Shown here in pieces: positions 43,803 to 54,739 of a DNA stretch of 64,000 nucleotides. This DNA comes from Adiantum capillus-veneris (lineage: Eukaryota; Streptophyta; Polypodiopsida; Polypodiales; Pteridaceae), in assembly GCA_014529385.2 (NCBI GenBank), contig CM043968.1:125697518-125761517 (forward strand), read 5' to 3'. The translations under genes were made by a program, and so were the position numbers. Below the pieces are notes generated by a model. It saw only the letters and a program-made list of their open reading frames with translations, had not been told where the DNA came from and did no database searches. Position 1 is the first letter of the stretch. Each line of letters opens with the position of its first letter.

Positions 43803-44400
43803 TTATGCCTCCATGTGCGTGTTCTAGAATCAGCAGGTATGCACTTTCACTTGCACAGATTCTAAGTTGATTGTCCTTTCCTCGCTTATAGAGTTGGTTC
43901 CCAATTAAACTATAGTCGCTAGCCTCCAACCCTATAGCCCTTTTCCGTGCTCTTGTTATGTTTTCAGGAAACATCCTTGTGGTTAAGAAATCAATGATAT
44001 ATTGAATCCATGCAGGTGCAATGTTTACCTGAAACAATGTCGCGTGATCTACTAGTCGTTTGGCACTACATATAGTACAATTGTTAACATAAGCATATGT
44101 GTCTGCGTACATAGTTGACCAATAAACCCCCAATTGTTTCAGTCTCTGGTGTGTTTTCATTGTTGAACAATGAAATGCACAATCCTAAACATGTGCTTCT
44201 TCAACATAACACTCGAATTCCTCCGGATTTATATACAATCGTAGAATGTGGTCCGATCCTAAATGATACAGCCGTCCTGCAATCAACTGGAAGTTTTTTA
44301 TTTGTTGAATTGTTTTTTGTTTGGATCTGTCTTCCGTGTTATCAAACCTTCCTCCAAAGGAAAGAATGCTAACAATTTCTTGAGACCATTTGGGTATCAT
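43780..44400 (-). pseudogene. Integrase N-terminal zinc region, duplicated H2C2 module
   Basis: Two H-x6-H ... C-x2-C modules in tandem. The first: GRLYHLGSDHILRL, then His codons at 44191 and 44170 and CTIC at 44068-44079, with one TAG between the His residues. The second: NQLYKRGKDNQLRI, His codons at 43813 and 43792 (HGGISGGH), and CDAC at 43692-43703 beyond a frameshift. Only the second sits in the canonical place, after the block PAWIQYIIDFLTT. The first lies where Tat elements would have a second RNase H. Confidence 0.75.
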
Positions 44401-44886
44401 TTCAATATTGAAAAGATAAGCATCTGGTATGTCATCATCTACTCCTTCAGGAGCTTCCCCGTTTTGTAGCCTTGAAAGATGATTCACCCGTAGATGAGTT
44501 TTACCCTTTTTGACTACCACTGTGAAATCAAACTCTAGCAATATAATAAACCAGTGTACAATCCTCCCAGTATTGCATGGTTTATTTACCAGATACGAAA
44601 GAGCTTGATGATCTGTGAAGAACACAAATTTGTTTGTGAGAAAATAATGCCAAAATTTCTTTATAGCATAAATCATTCCTAACCCCTCTCTTTTGGTGGT
44701 TGTGTAGTTCTCTTCCGCATTATTTAACTGTTTGCTTGCATAACAAACTAGAAAATCCATTGTCTCGTCTCCAGGTTGAGCCAGAATACTCCCGATTGCA
44801 TATGCAGATGCATCAATGTGAACATGGAATATCTTTTCCCAATCCGGTGCTTTAAGTACACATGTTGATACAAGGTTTTCTTTCAA
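44400..44886 (-). pseudogene. Giant element RNase H
   Basis: VHIDASAYAIGSILAQ with the first Asp, YTTTKREGLGMIYAIKKF with the Glu, FFTDHQALSYLVNKPCN with the next Asp, and GKTHLRVNHLSRLQNGE (usual final Asp replaced by Asn: RVNHLS for RADHLS). The NKPCNTGRI block is typical of the plant Tat/Athila group. It is joined to RT through a frameshift at an AT microsatellite. Confidence 0.9.
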
Positions 44887-44902
44887 CTTTTGGACTGAAG
44901 TT

Positions 44903-45970
44903 TCACACTCCTCTGTCTAGTCGAAATTGACTATCAAACGATATAGAGATTGTGTGATGAATGCATATATATATATATATGAATCTTCGATAATATCCAC
45001 AGTGTCCCATGAAGAATTGTACTTGTTTCGTATTAGTAGGCTTGGGCAGGTCTACTATGACCTTGATTTTGTCTAGGTCTGTGGTTATGCCATTTTTGGA
45101 GACAATGTGTCCTAAGATGCGGCCTTGCCTAACCATAAAAATGTACTTTTTTGGGTTAAGACAAATTCGATATGTTCTGCATTTTTCAAATACCTTTTGC
45201 AAATGGTCAATATGTTCCTCTCGTTGAAGAGAGTGTACACAAAGATCGTCCATGTATATTTCTAAGAATATTCTCAGGTATTCTTTAAACGCATGCATCA
45301 TTAACCTTTGAAAGGTAGCTGGGGCATTAGTTAAGCCAAAAGGCATAACTTGATACGCACAAATTTCCCATTCTGTGGCAAACGCTGTTTTGTGTTGATC
45401 CTTTGTTGCAATTGCCAGTTGGTTGTATCCTGAGAACCCATCTAGAAAGGAATAAGCCCGTTTCCCAGCCACCCTCTCAAGTACATGTTCTGTGATCGGC
45501 AAGGGATAATTGTCCCTTATGGTGGCTGCATTTACCTTTTTGAGATTTACACACACTTGCAGTTTTCCGTTCTTTTTGGGGACAACCACAATGGGTGACA
45601 CCCAATCTGTACGTTCGATTTCATAGATGAATTCAACATCCATCAGCTTGTCAATCTCCTCTTTGATTCGTTTAGCAAATGTGTCATTATATGTATAAGG
45701 ACGTTGTTTGCTAGGTTTGGCATCTGATTTCAAAGGAATTGTATGTTCACATATTGATGGATCAACTCCTTTGAGGTCTTTGTAGGACCATGCAAACACA
45801 TCTTTATACTTTTTGAGAAGTTGTGTTAGCAGTTCTTCTTCTTCAGGCTCTAAATCGGTTGCTATATAGACCAGCTGAGGCTTCTCACCTGGTTCAGCGA
45901 GGTCTATCCATTTTGCATTTTCCGGCCCATCGTAAGATTCTTGGTTTATTCTTTCCCTGACTTTATTCAC
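44903..45970 (-). pseudogene. Giant element reverse transcriptase
   Basis: A 355-codon frame with DWVSPIVVVPKKNG, the first catalytic Asp D177 (FLDGFSGYNQ), VMPFGLTNAPATFQ, and the YMDD box at 239-242 with both Asp residues, then NPKKYIFMVRQGRILGH and GHCGYYRRFI. The frame then runs off into an artefactual tail because of an (AT)8 tract at 44965-44980. Upstream it starts with a linker after a TGA near 45975. The palm is intact, so the RT itself lost function only through the frameshift and stops. Confidence 0.92.
44965..44980 (+). repeat. (AT)8 microsatellite at RT/RNase H junction
   Basis: A 16 bp AT tract exactly where the RT frame shifts. It encodes Tyr-Ile repeats in the shifted frame. 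Confidence 0.85.
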
Positions 45971-45976
45971 TACTAG

Positions 45977-46372
45977 TCAGGAAACGTCCTTGTGGTTTAT
46001 TTTTTCCTGGATGGTGAATTTCCGATAGTGTGATGGTACATTCATGTTTCCTTTTTCTGACTCCCCCTTACCATCACTATCTCCCTCGGTAGTCCATACC
46101 TCTCGTAAAGACCGTTTTAGATCTTGGTATTTCTGTTTACGCTCCAGTTTGGTCCACTCTGGGTCTTTTGTTGTTTCTTTTTTTGCTTTTTGAGATTTGT
46201 TTGATTTTGGTTCTGTTTTAGCTTTCCGTACTTGTCTTATTTCCTCTCGCGTTCCTTCCCTTTGAACTTTTGAGAATCTTCCTGATATTTGATCTTTTAC
46301 ACAATCCTCTGCTTTGACAAGCATTAGATAGTAAGTTTTATCTTTTATACTGGGCATTTGGTTTTCTCTCAT
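45977..46372 (-). pseudogene. Protease-RT linker, basic
   Basis: A 131-codon Lys/Arg/Glu-rich frame without motif between protease and RT. It ends in a TGA next to the RT frame. It is probably a spacer of the polyprotein. Confidence 0.5.
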
Positions 46373-46390
46373 TTTGTTTTCTGCTCGTTT

Positions 46391-47372
46391 TCACCTATAG
46401 CGTTCCTGGCATCTAAGGTGCTGATTAGCAAAATCATAAAACTTGATATTCTCTATTTTCTTCCCACGCTCACTTGAGTTGTATGAACACTCATTAGCTG
46501 CATCGTTATTTACCTCTAGATGTTCAGAGGAGTTATAAAACTCTTCTTGTTCTGGTGGTTCTACCATCTCATCTCCTCCTGGTATAAGGCTTACCATGTA
46601 ATAGGGTAGCACATCATAGCCATCCTTATCACAAAATTTTGTTGTTGGACTATTTGTAATGGTACAGACATCCAACGTTGCTAGTATGTGTTCCCATTCC
46701 AGAGGTTCTAAGGCATCTTTAGGAAAAGGTTTCGGAATATAATCCTTGTCCTCAATCGCTCTTTCTAAGACGCATTCCTCTCTTTTTAAGCTCCCATAAT
46801 GTGAAGCTCCGCACATCCATAGCTCTTTTTGTTGCCCTAACCATGCTGGGAGTTCTGACCCTGCCAATGTAGCTGAATCAAACTCTTCCACTGGTGTTTG
46901 GTTCACATCTTTGTAACTATGGTCTTTCAGGTATATTTTGGTTGTTGTCTCGCCATGTCTGAGGTATATGTGGTCGTAACCCCAATCTTGGACCATCTTT
47001 AATTGTCTCATGAATGGTCTTCCCAAGATGATTTCGTAATTGTTCTTTTTGTCGAAATTGACTATTGCAAATGTATGCTCATACTCAATTCCGCATGAAG
47101 TGACAATTAATTTTTCTAAGAGTCCTAGAGGCTTCTCCATGAACCCATTTGTCAATTGCAATTTCATTTTGGTAGCTCTCAAAGTTGGTTTTGCCTATTT
47201 TTTCAGATTTCCTTTTGGTGGCGATAGCGACTCCTGCTCCACTGTCAAGAATAGCTTTGGAAACTACTCCTTGGAATTCTACTGGTAGCGTGGTGTTTCC
47301 ATCTTCTCCCTCGCAATACTCTCCAACCTTGTTTAAAGGTACTGGCCTAGTGTTTAGTTGAAGCTTGTCCAA
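46391..47372 (-). pseudogene. Giant element protease (retropepsin) and following domain
   Basis: The first piece (47372-47085) holds AILDSGAGVAIATKR with an intact catalytic Asp. A frameshift in the 47085-47182 overlap leads to the second piece with LTNGFMEKPLGLLEKL (flap), YEIILGRPFM (end of fold) and YDHIYLRHGE. The domain that follows (ELPAWLGQQKELWMCGAS, PFPKDALEPLEWEH) is shared with the 12.9-13.2 kb remnant, so it is typical of this lineage. The protease would cut the gag-pol polyprotein. Confidence 0.88.
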
Positions 47373-48590
47373 TTCTCTGATCCCTTCCTGAATTTTCTAG
47401 GCATTTGCCTACTGTGGTCCACACGTTTGGTCGTAACCTTAGGAGTTCGGCTAATGTGATTGTACATGCCACCGGGGTGGACAATAACTCAATCAACCCT
47501 TGTGAATCCATCACTCTGTTAGAAGAAAGTCTTTGAGATGGGATTGCTCTCACCTTTGACTTGGCTTCATACTCTTCTAGGTAAGAGGGTAGAGTTTTTA
47601 GCGAGTCTGGTTGGCTGTGCCACAAACTAATTGACCCCTGGTCTTCCCCTTGTGAATGTATATCAAAGTTCATTTGTGATCTTGACTCAAATTCTTCAAT
47701 AGGAGGTAAGATCTCATTTTTCTCTTTTCTTGTGCTATTCTTGTGGTAGCTCACCCTGTTAGTTTCGTTGGCCTCACGGATTTGCTTCCACAGATCATCT
47801 AGACCGTTACAATCCTTACCCATTTCTACCAATGTTTTAGGCTGGAACCCGCACTTGCCTCATCTGTTGTGTTTGGCACTATGATAGGATCTCCCGTAGA
47901 CTCATAGGCATTCACGAGTCTTTCTTTCGTTTCTACTTGTTCCTCTAAAGTTGGTTTGATAGGGGTTGTAGCTGGTACTTCATACCAATTTGAAGGTTTA
48001 CCAAGCGGGTTTTCTATCAAAGATTGAGCTGTTTCAATCATCTTTCTACACATTTCCAACCTCTGTTTTTCTATTTCAACATATGGATAAGTCATCCATA
48101 TTTGCTCTTGGGTTTGGTTCTTTTTGAGTCTGGCTTCGTAAGCTTTTAGAAGTGCATCTAACTACTCATTTACCTTGTCTGCCAGTAGTGATCCTCTTGA
48201 TCCCGTACTTTTGGGTTCTTCTATTTCCTTGGGTGCTATGGTTGCCGCAGTGTGTGAGCTTAGGCTAGCTAGATCCTCTAACCGCTCTAATCTATCCTTT
48301 GTGTGTTTTAACTCCTTGGATAAAGCCGTTTGCTCTCGTTGTTTTCTGGCTTTCATACGCGCCTTTCTAGCTTTCCAAGTGCTTCTCTGATTTTTCGTTT
48401 CTAAATTTGAGGCATCGGTTTTTGGCTCTTCAATTATGGGTTCGTTTGTCATTCTTTGCGCTTGGGCTTGTGTCACTGCCTGAATAGGTATTATTGTCTC
48501 ATTTTTTAAACCTCCACTGGAAGGCACTGCTTCCATGTTCAAGGTAGTTTTTGCTCCTTTGCTCGAGTTCTTAGGGCAATCAGGAATCAA
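47347..48590 (-). pseudogene. Giant element gag-protease linker
   Basis: Three frames in series (48590-48162, 48095-47826, 47832-47347). The first is basic with an Arg/Lys-rich helix; the last ends with VACTITLAELLRLRPNVW, which matches the 12.3 kb remnant. No enzyme motif. Confidence 0.65.
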
Positions 48591-48740
48591 ATGAGTAACT
48601 CCACACTCGGTGCAATATGCGTTGACTCTAATGATTTCATCATGAGGACAGTCTCTTAACCAATGGTCTCCACCACACTTGTAGCAGGGGTCCTTTAGGT
48701 TGTTGAGATGCTACTTGAGCTCCTCTTTGTTGCTATGCAT
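48580..48740 (-). pseudogene. Giant element gag zinc knuckles (two)
   Basis: In broken frame, CYKCGGDHWLRDC and CTECGVTHLIPDC, both of the short form C-x2-C-x3-H-x4-C with all ligands kept. The usual retroviral spacing is C-x2-C-x4-H-x4-C. Element C has the same short spacing, showing common descent. The knuckles bind element RNA for packaging. Confidence 0.8.
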
Positions 48741-49101
48741 GTCTCTGTCCGCCCATGCCTCCGTTGGCTATGAACAACAATGTTCGTTCATCCAAGCTAT
48801 ATCTTCCTTCTCCTGCTGCCTGCACAGCTGTTGGTGGTCCTGTATTTCCTATCATGCTCCATGGTTTTGATGTTGATGGTTCTTTCGATGGATAATAGAC
48901 AGGATTTGCAGCATATCCATTCGGATCTTCGTAACATGCATGCATAGACACTAAAGCTTTATCTTCTGGTTGGGTTACTGTTGGTGTATATATTATGTCA
49001 ACTGGTTGTAATCCTAGTAGGGGTGGTTGTTGCCCCAACACTGGTTGTGGTCTTTCTACACCTACAGGTCCTCGTAGGTTGCCTGCTTGATACCTAGGCA
49101 T
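48733..49101 (-). pseudogene. Giant element gag, Pro-rich region
   Basis: A 122-codon frame with QPVLGQQPPLLGLQP, Gly and Pro-rich, between the gag core and the zinc knuckles. Its PPLLGLQP block recurs in element C gag. Confidence 0.6.
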
Positions 49102-49154
49102 CGGTGGAAGTTGAGGAGATGCTACTTGAGCTTGGGGAGCATACGGTCGTTCTC

Positions 49155-49907
49155 TTACATACCCTTTGTTATAATAACATTCCTTCGTCCCATGGTTTGT
49201 ACATTTTTGTTCAATAGCACACCATTTTGGCTGTTTAGCTTGTTTACAGCTACTTCTCCTTTCGGTGCTGTCTTAGAAGACTTGCTTTCACTTTGCTGTG
49301 AGGATGAATCGTCGTCAAGATCCTTGAACTCACGCTCTTTGTAGACCGCACAATTGTCTACAAGGTAAAGAGCCTCCTTAGTCAACTCATTTAATGTCGT
49401 GCTCTTCTTCATATGTAAGTCCTTCTGGAGATCTGCATTTCTTAGTCCTTGAATAAATATAAGCATAAGTTTGGACTGAGTTGGCAGTTCTTCCACTGGA
49501 CAGAACTTAACATATCTTTTTAATCATAGGGCTTCCTTTTGCACAGATTCCCCGTCTTTCTGTTTGAATTTATGGATTTGTGAGACTGTATTATGAGCTA
49601 TCCCCCTTTGCGAGAATTCCTCGATAAACTTGTAAAACAACTCCTCCATAGACTCAAAGTCTCTACGCTCCACAGAGTCAAACCAAGTAGCAGCGTCATC
49701 CTCTAGGGTTAGTCCAAACCCTGCAAATTGGGTAGGGAAGTCTAACACCTCTTCAGCTCTAATTACACGCACAAAGGCTGCTACATGATCTCTAGGATCT
49801 CTGTTTCCCGTGTATTTCTTGTTTACCCATTTTTGCACTTGAGAAGGTCTAATCCTACGTCGGTCTACAAATCTCATCATTGGATCTCCACGTCCTAATC
49901 GATACAC
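49155..49907 (-). pseudogene. Giant element gag core (retrotransposon gag domain)
   Basis: Two pieces in one frame with a TGA at about 49524. DPRDHVAAFVRV, DDAATWFDSVERRDFESM and EELFYKFIEEFSQRG are the hallmarks of the plant retrotransposon gag family (the A-x-x-W-[FY] motif). The second piece continues KLMLIFIQGLRNADLQK and ELTKEALYLVDN. This part would build the virus-like particle. Confidence 0.9.
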
Positions 49908-50110
49908 CTCCTCTGGTCTTCTGTAGTAGGCTGGTTCTCTCCCAATGGTGCTCCTAAGCCATAATTTCTAACAGTTCTTGCAAGAGATGGTTCATCTCTC
50001 CGAACTCGTTCTATGGGTGGTCTTCCAGGCTCTGTTGACCCTTGAGTCTTTGGCTTACTCTCTCCTTGATACCGTGAATAGAGTGGTGGTTCTTGTAAAT
50101 CCCTTAGCCC

Positions 50111-50308
50111 TCATGCGTCTTGATAACCATCTCGGTTTCGGTCTTGTTCTAACGTTGCAGACTGTCGAATCCATGCTTGCAATGATGGTTGGGTTGCTGG
50201 TTGGTTTTGGTTGTTGAATGTCTGCAGACGGGTAGAATGTGAGGTCGCATCATACTCCTCTGAAAAGGGATTTGTTGACTTTCTAGGGGTGTAGGTAGCT
50301 CTTGGCAC
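50111..50308 (-). pseudogene. Giant element gag linker
   Basis: A 65-codon Gln/Asn/Thr-rich frame between the gag N-terminal segment and core. No motif. Confidence 0.4.
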
Positions 50309-50383
50309 TTCATCGGGGGCATATGTTGATGCTCTTGGAACTTTTGCCTTTTCTACCTCCTCTAGAAGAATACGTTGGTATTC

Positions 50384-51139
50384 TCACCCGTACCTATCAA
50401 CAAAAACGATATCCTTCCCCATAGCAATTTCATAAGAGAATAAGTAAAGAACCTTGTCTTTGCTTAACTCGTTTGGGTATGGTTCTTTGCAACAAAAGTA
50501 AGAGACTATTACCTCGCTCTCATGTTTGTAAATTCCCACATTCTCATTATAAGTTGAAACCCTGGTTGTTTTCTTATCATACATAAAAAGCGCTCCAGGT
50601 CGATCAATGTTTGGAGGCGGTTCTTGAGTTTCTGAAACCATTTTCCCTTTCACCATGTTATCTCCATATCTATTGTAATCCTCAGGGTTACTAACTATTA
50701 GATAGTGGTTCCCCTTTTTGTCTCGGAATCTATCTCCATCATCATAGACTCGAATTATCTCCAGTCTCTGAGCCGGTCTTTCTTCAATACAAATACACTT
50801 GCGTCCTCGATAGTCAGAATAAACTAGGTCTCCCCTCGAGTTTGTTCCTTCTAAGAAGATTACAGTGAACTTGGAATCATTCAGAGGATTTAGGGAGGTG
50901 CTTCCTCCTGGCATTGGTCCGTCATAGGTGAAACCTCCTGGCTGTTGACTACTCATCATGAAGAAGGATTTGTCTGATGAAGTGTCAGTATCACTACCCT
51001 CCTCAATAATCGGTGCTAATGGATCTAGCCTTGCCTGAGTTACACTCTCCTCGGTGGACACTAAGCTACCTTGGTCACCTGCCACCTTTTGGTCTCTAAA
51101 AATGTGTCTTCTTGATCTTAAATTCATCAAAATTAGCAA
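50384..51139 (-). pseudogene. Giant element gag N-terminal segment (251 codons)
   Basis: An intact 251-codon frame from a Met at 51139. It has a repeated pattern, NSRGDLVYSDYRGRK and DDGDRFRDKKGNHYLIV, and later YDKKTTRVSTYNENVG. The second block resembles GDKVLYVDSKGHRYLMSS of element B (about 23.31 kb). I do not recognise the fold. Its place before the gag core suggests the N-terminus of gag or a separate small ORF. Confidence 0.6.
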
Positions 51140-52833
51140 TGCAATTTATTACAAATCCAACCACTCACCTGGAAAAGGATCAGACTCCACACAACTTCTT
51201 GCTTTGCTGCTGAATATACATGTACACAAGCGTTTAATTTCAGCAATCGAATCAAAGCATTTAACCACTAGAGGTGATTTTAGTAATGATTGGTATAACT
51301 GGAGAGTTAACCTCAACCACTACTATATTTTATACAATGCTGATGTTCTGAATTAGGTCTACTAATCTAGAAATATACTTCCCTCGGATGTTGGTCAATT
51401 TACCTGAAAAGTCTGAATATCGTCTTTGCTCCGTCAAAAGGTCAAACAAGGTCCAAATTCACTTCTGAAAGAAGTTCTAGAATCCTTAAGTCAAATGGAA
51501 CCTCACTGTATAAGCTCAATCAAATTTTCTCTTCACTAAGCCCCAGTAGACATCCTACGCGTAGGATGTCTCCTTCTCTGTTTTGCTTGGATTTATGCAC
51601 TATGGATTCCCCTTGATGTTCTGAGTCCACAGCTATTTTAACTTTTTGATTTGGACACCTATAAGCTGGTCAATGGATCAAAAATCTGTTCCGACAGCCT
51701 GCTGTTGGTCTGATCAGTGAAATCAACCCCAATTTGGACCAAAATTGACTAGGAGGCTTGCGCCAGGCTATACAACACCCTGCTAGGCCTACAGTCAGTA
51801 TCTACCTTCAATTTGTTGCTTTAGACATTCTACATGTAGCATGTCTTTTTGCTCAAAATGGCTTCAATGGCAAAGCACAAACTCCTCTTTTGGTGGTGAT
51901 CACTTTGGTATGCTCAAAACTGAGTGTGGAGTGCAAAATCACACAGATGACATCCTATGTGTAGGATGTATTTTTGGTATGTTTGACCCCAGACTTGACC
52001 CACAGCCTCCCGTTGATGTCAGCAACCCAGTGGTATGCTTAGATTTTGGTTTGGATTTCAAAATTCCCCAATTTTAGCTGTTCTAGCCTTTTTCAGTCAA
52101 AAGTGCTACAGTCTGCTTAGAACCCAATTTTCTCACCCAAATGAGATGAAACCTCTCTCAGTCACTCAATATATCATGCAGATCATGCTCATGCAGCCAT
52201 CCTATGGTTTTGGTCTTAAAATAATGCCTTGGCACAATTTAGATAGGATGTATGGAAATTTCTATCTATCTGGTCTTATCCTGTCAATATATGGTCCAAT
52301 TTCTACCTTTTGGAAACACTAGTCAACTCAAAATTCCAAAATTCCCACCAAATTAGCCTATAGACATCCTACGCGTGGGATGTCTCCTGGCTTAAAATTA
52401 AATTTTTTCCTGACAGAAATGCTCCTGATGCTCTGTAGCTCTATTAGAAACACTCACAGTAACTTTTGGACTTCACTTCAGCTTTCAAACACACTTTTGC
52501 GTCTTTTACAACCTTGTGATGAATCTAACAAGCAAGTATACATGCATGAAGTGCTCTAGATCCTGAATCATGATGTCCTACTTACTCTACTCCTACTCCT
52601 CATGTGAAATGGTGATAATGGTGTTTTGGTTGCTTCCTGGCCTCTCTGGACTCTCAAGCTCTCCTCTCACCGCTTCTACCACTCCAACTCCTACTCTTTA
52701 CACCACAACTTAACTAAAAACTACCTAAGTCTACCTAAGTCGAAGGATCTAGGCCAGACACACGCTCCCTAGACTCCCTCTAAGACCTAGAGAGTCCTCC
52801 ACCTCTGATCTTATCTAAATGTAAAACGAAAAT
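51140..52833. other. Leader of giant element with palindrome repeats, no gene
   Basis: Lies between the right LTR and the gag start on the minus strand, where primer site and leader belong. I could not identify a primer-binding site: the minus-strand bases after the LTR (ATTTTCGTTTTACA) do not begin TGG. It carries four palindromes of the type seen at 38.6-39.5 kb. Confidence 0.55.
51549..52384 (+). repeat. Palindrome repeats in the leader (four sites)
   Basis: Palindromes of the GACATCCTACG type start at 51549 (perfect), 51824, 51949 and 52363. Spacing is 275, 125 and 414 bp, less regular than at 38.6-39.5 kb. The flanking CCAAATGNGATGAAAC word is shared with that array on the same strand. 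Confidence 0.82.
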
Positions 52834-54064
52834 TGACCCGCAGGCGTGTGGAAGCAAATATAGGGTGTCAACCTACACTAGACCGACTCCTAACTAATTC
52901 CTACAGAGGTCCCTACCCAATGTCTAAGCTACAGCCTTCAAGAGTGCATAAGAGGAAACTTCCTACAACGCTTTCTAGAACCGAATACCCATCAAACGAT
53001 CTCGAAACACCATAGAACTTGAAGGAGACCCTACTAACACTAATAGGTCGCTCTCCCTAAGGTCTATGAACCAAAATCCCAACCCAAGACACTTGGTGCA
53101 AAATCACGTAGGATGTCTGGCCGAAATTTGCAGGTCGTTGTTTCAAAAAACTAAAGTACCTAATGTGTAGCTCTACTCAATGAGAACGCGTGGATATGTT
53201 GCAATGAAAAATTGGACAACGTATGCTCACCAAATCACCAGATGAGTGTCAACCTACACTCGACCGACTCCTAACTAATTCCTACAGAGGTCCCTACCCA
53301 ATGTCTAAGCTACAGCCTTCAAGAGTGCATAGAGGAAACTTCCTACAACGCTTTCTAGAATCGAATATCCATCAAACGATCGCGAAACACCACAGAACTT
53401 GAAGGAGACCCTACTAATACCAATTGGTCGCTCTCCCTAAGGTCTATGAACCAAAATCCCAACCCAAGACACTTGGTGCAAAATCACGTAGGATGTTTGG
53501 CCGAAATTTGCAGGCCGTCATTTCCAAAAACTAAAGTGCCTAATGTGTAACTCTACTCAATGCGAATGCGTGGATATGTTGCAATGCAAAATCGGACAAC
53601 CTATGCTCACCAAATCACCAGATGAAGCTCGTAGATGGAGCTCGCAAAACCGGACCGTACGCGTGCAGTGTAGGTATTGGCACGTAGCTCTCGCCAGGGG
53701 CAACACGTTGCACTTCTCCGCACTCAATTCCGACCATCGATGTGCGCGTAGCGTCAAGATGAAGCTCTCACTCTCTCTCGTACACAGTACGCTCACTCAC
53801 AGACTTCAAACTTTTTAAAATGACAAAAGGTTTTTTCATTAAGGTCAAAAAGTGGTATAAATACCTTACAATTCTTAAACCCTAATGTTCCAATTTAACC
53901 ATCTACTCAATCAAGTATCAAAACTGGGATACAATCTGGAAACTTCTGTAAGCCCCAAATATTTACAAAGATGAAATGTCGGGTTTTCTCAATAAATGAA
54001 TAATTACAAAAAATAATAATCCGTCGAGCAGTCTTTTTCCTTAGGGTGTGTCCAGCTTCTAACA
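52834..54064 (-). repeat. Giant element LTR, right copy (1231 bp)
   Basis: Same ends as the 34160-35009 copy. The excess length is one direct duplication: units 52865-53245 and 53246-53625. 1231 minus 381 gives exactly 850, the length of the other copy. In the giant-element reading this is the 5' LTR. Confidence 0.88.
52865..53625 (-). repeat. 381 bp tandem duplication inside the LTR
   Basis: The two units begin GTGTCAACCTACAC and end CACCAGATGA, are adjacent and differ by scattered substitutions (and a one-base deletion near 53330). The other LTR has one unit. Confidence 0.88.
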
Positions 54065-54735
54065 CTCCCCCCCCTCCTTGCTCATGTCGTCCTCGACATG
54101 GCTGTTGAGCTACTTCTTCATCTTAGGCTTTCTCTCATCTTGAGCAGTGACTCATATCTTGCATGTTGAGCCAGTAGTGTGGGGCCGAATATGTCAGTGT
54201 TGATCGTGAAGAAGCCGATGTAGAAAGCTTCTTCAAAGTCCTGGAGGTGATAGGATGGCAAAAACATGATCCTTTGATACAATGCATGTATCACCTCCTT
54301 GGAAGGATGACCAGACAGATCGTATGCACATCTGTATGTATCTTGAAAGAAGAAGATACTGTCTATCGCCTGGCCTGGTTTGAACATCTCGAAAACTGCC
54401 AAAAGTGTTTTACAAATATTTCTCATCATACTGCAAGATAGGTCAGGCGAGCCAGTGAACAATTTGATGGCGCCCGTCAGGGTTTTCACCTTCCGTCCGC
54501 ATCCTTGGTAGTGTACAGAAAGTGTGGTTATCTCTGATCACTTTAGGTGCCTCTACCAAATGGATTAGGTACTGTGGGTGCGTTGTCAGCCATGCCTGTC
54601 TCCACCTAGGTTGAGAGTCGACTATCAAATTTACCTCTTCAGGCTTGGAGATATCTGCTTTGTACAATGGCACTGTTGGCTCCTCTCTGATACCTCTAAT
54701 GACTAGGCTATTGTAGATATCCTCTCTTGGTGTAG
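54065..54735 (-). pseudogene. 3' ORF C-terminal remnant and polypurine tract beside the right LTR
   Basis: A polypurine tract (54065-54079) matches that at 35010. Upstream of it on the minus strand lies a diverged copy of the 3' ORF C-terminus: TGAIKLFTGSPDLSC at about 54480 and IREEPTVPLYKADISKPEE at about 54690-54640, joined by a frameshift at 54443-54489. A short piece of about 50 codons present at 35.45 kb is missing. Homology stops near 54700, where an unrelated frame is fused. Confidence 0.8.
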
Positions 54736-54739
54736 GGAC

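Larger units (their letters stand above)
34160..54064 (-). mobile_element. Putative giant Ty3/gypsy element, 19.9 kb, with 3' ORF
   Basis: Two same-strand LTR copies bound it: 34160-35009 (850 bp) and 52834-54064 (1231 bp, equal to 850 plus an internal 381 bp duplication). Minus-strand order: leader with palindrome repeats (52.8-51.15), gag-protease-RT-RNase H-integrase-second protease-Trp repeat (51.14-41.58), spacer with palindrome repeats (41.5-38.5), a 1140-codon ORF (38484-35063), polypurine tract, LTR. I see no LTR pair directly around the gag-pol part that would mark it as a separate insertion. However, a 3' ORF remnant with its own polypurine tract lies just outside the right LTR, so an array or nested arrangement remains possible. 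Confidence 0.6.
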
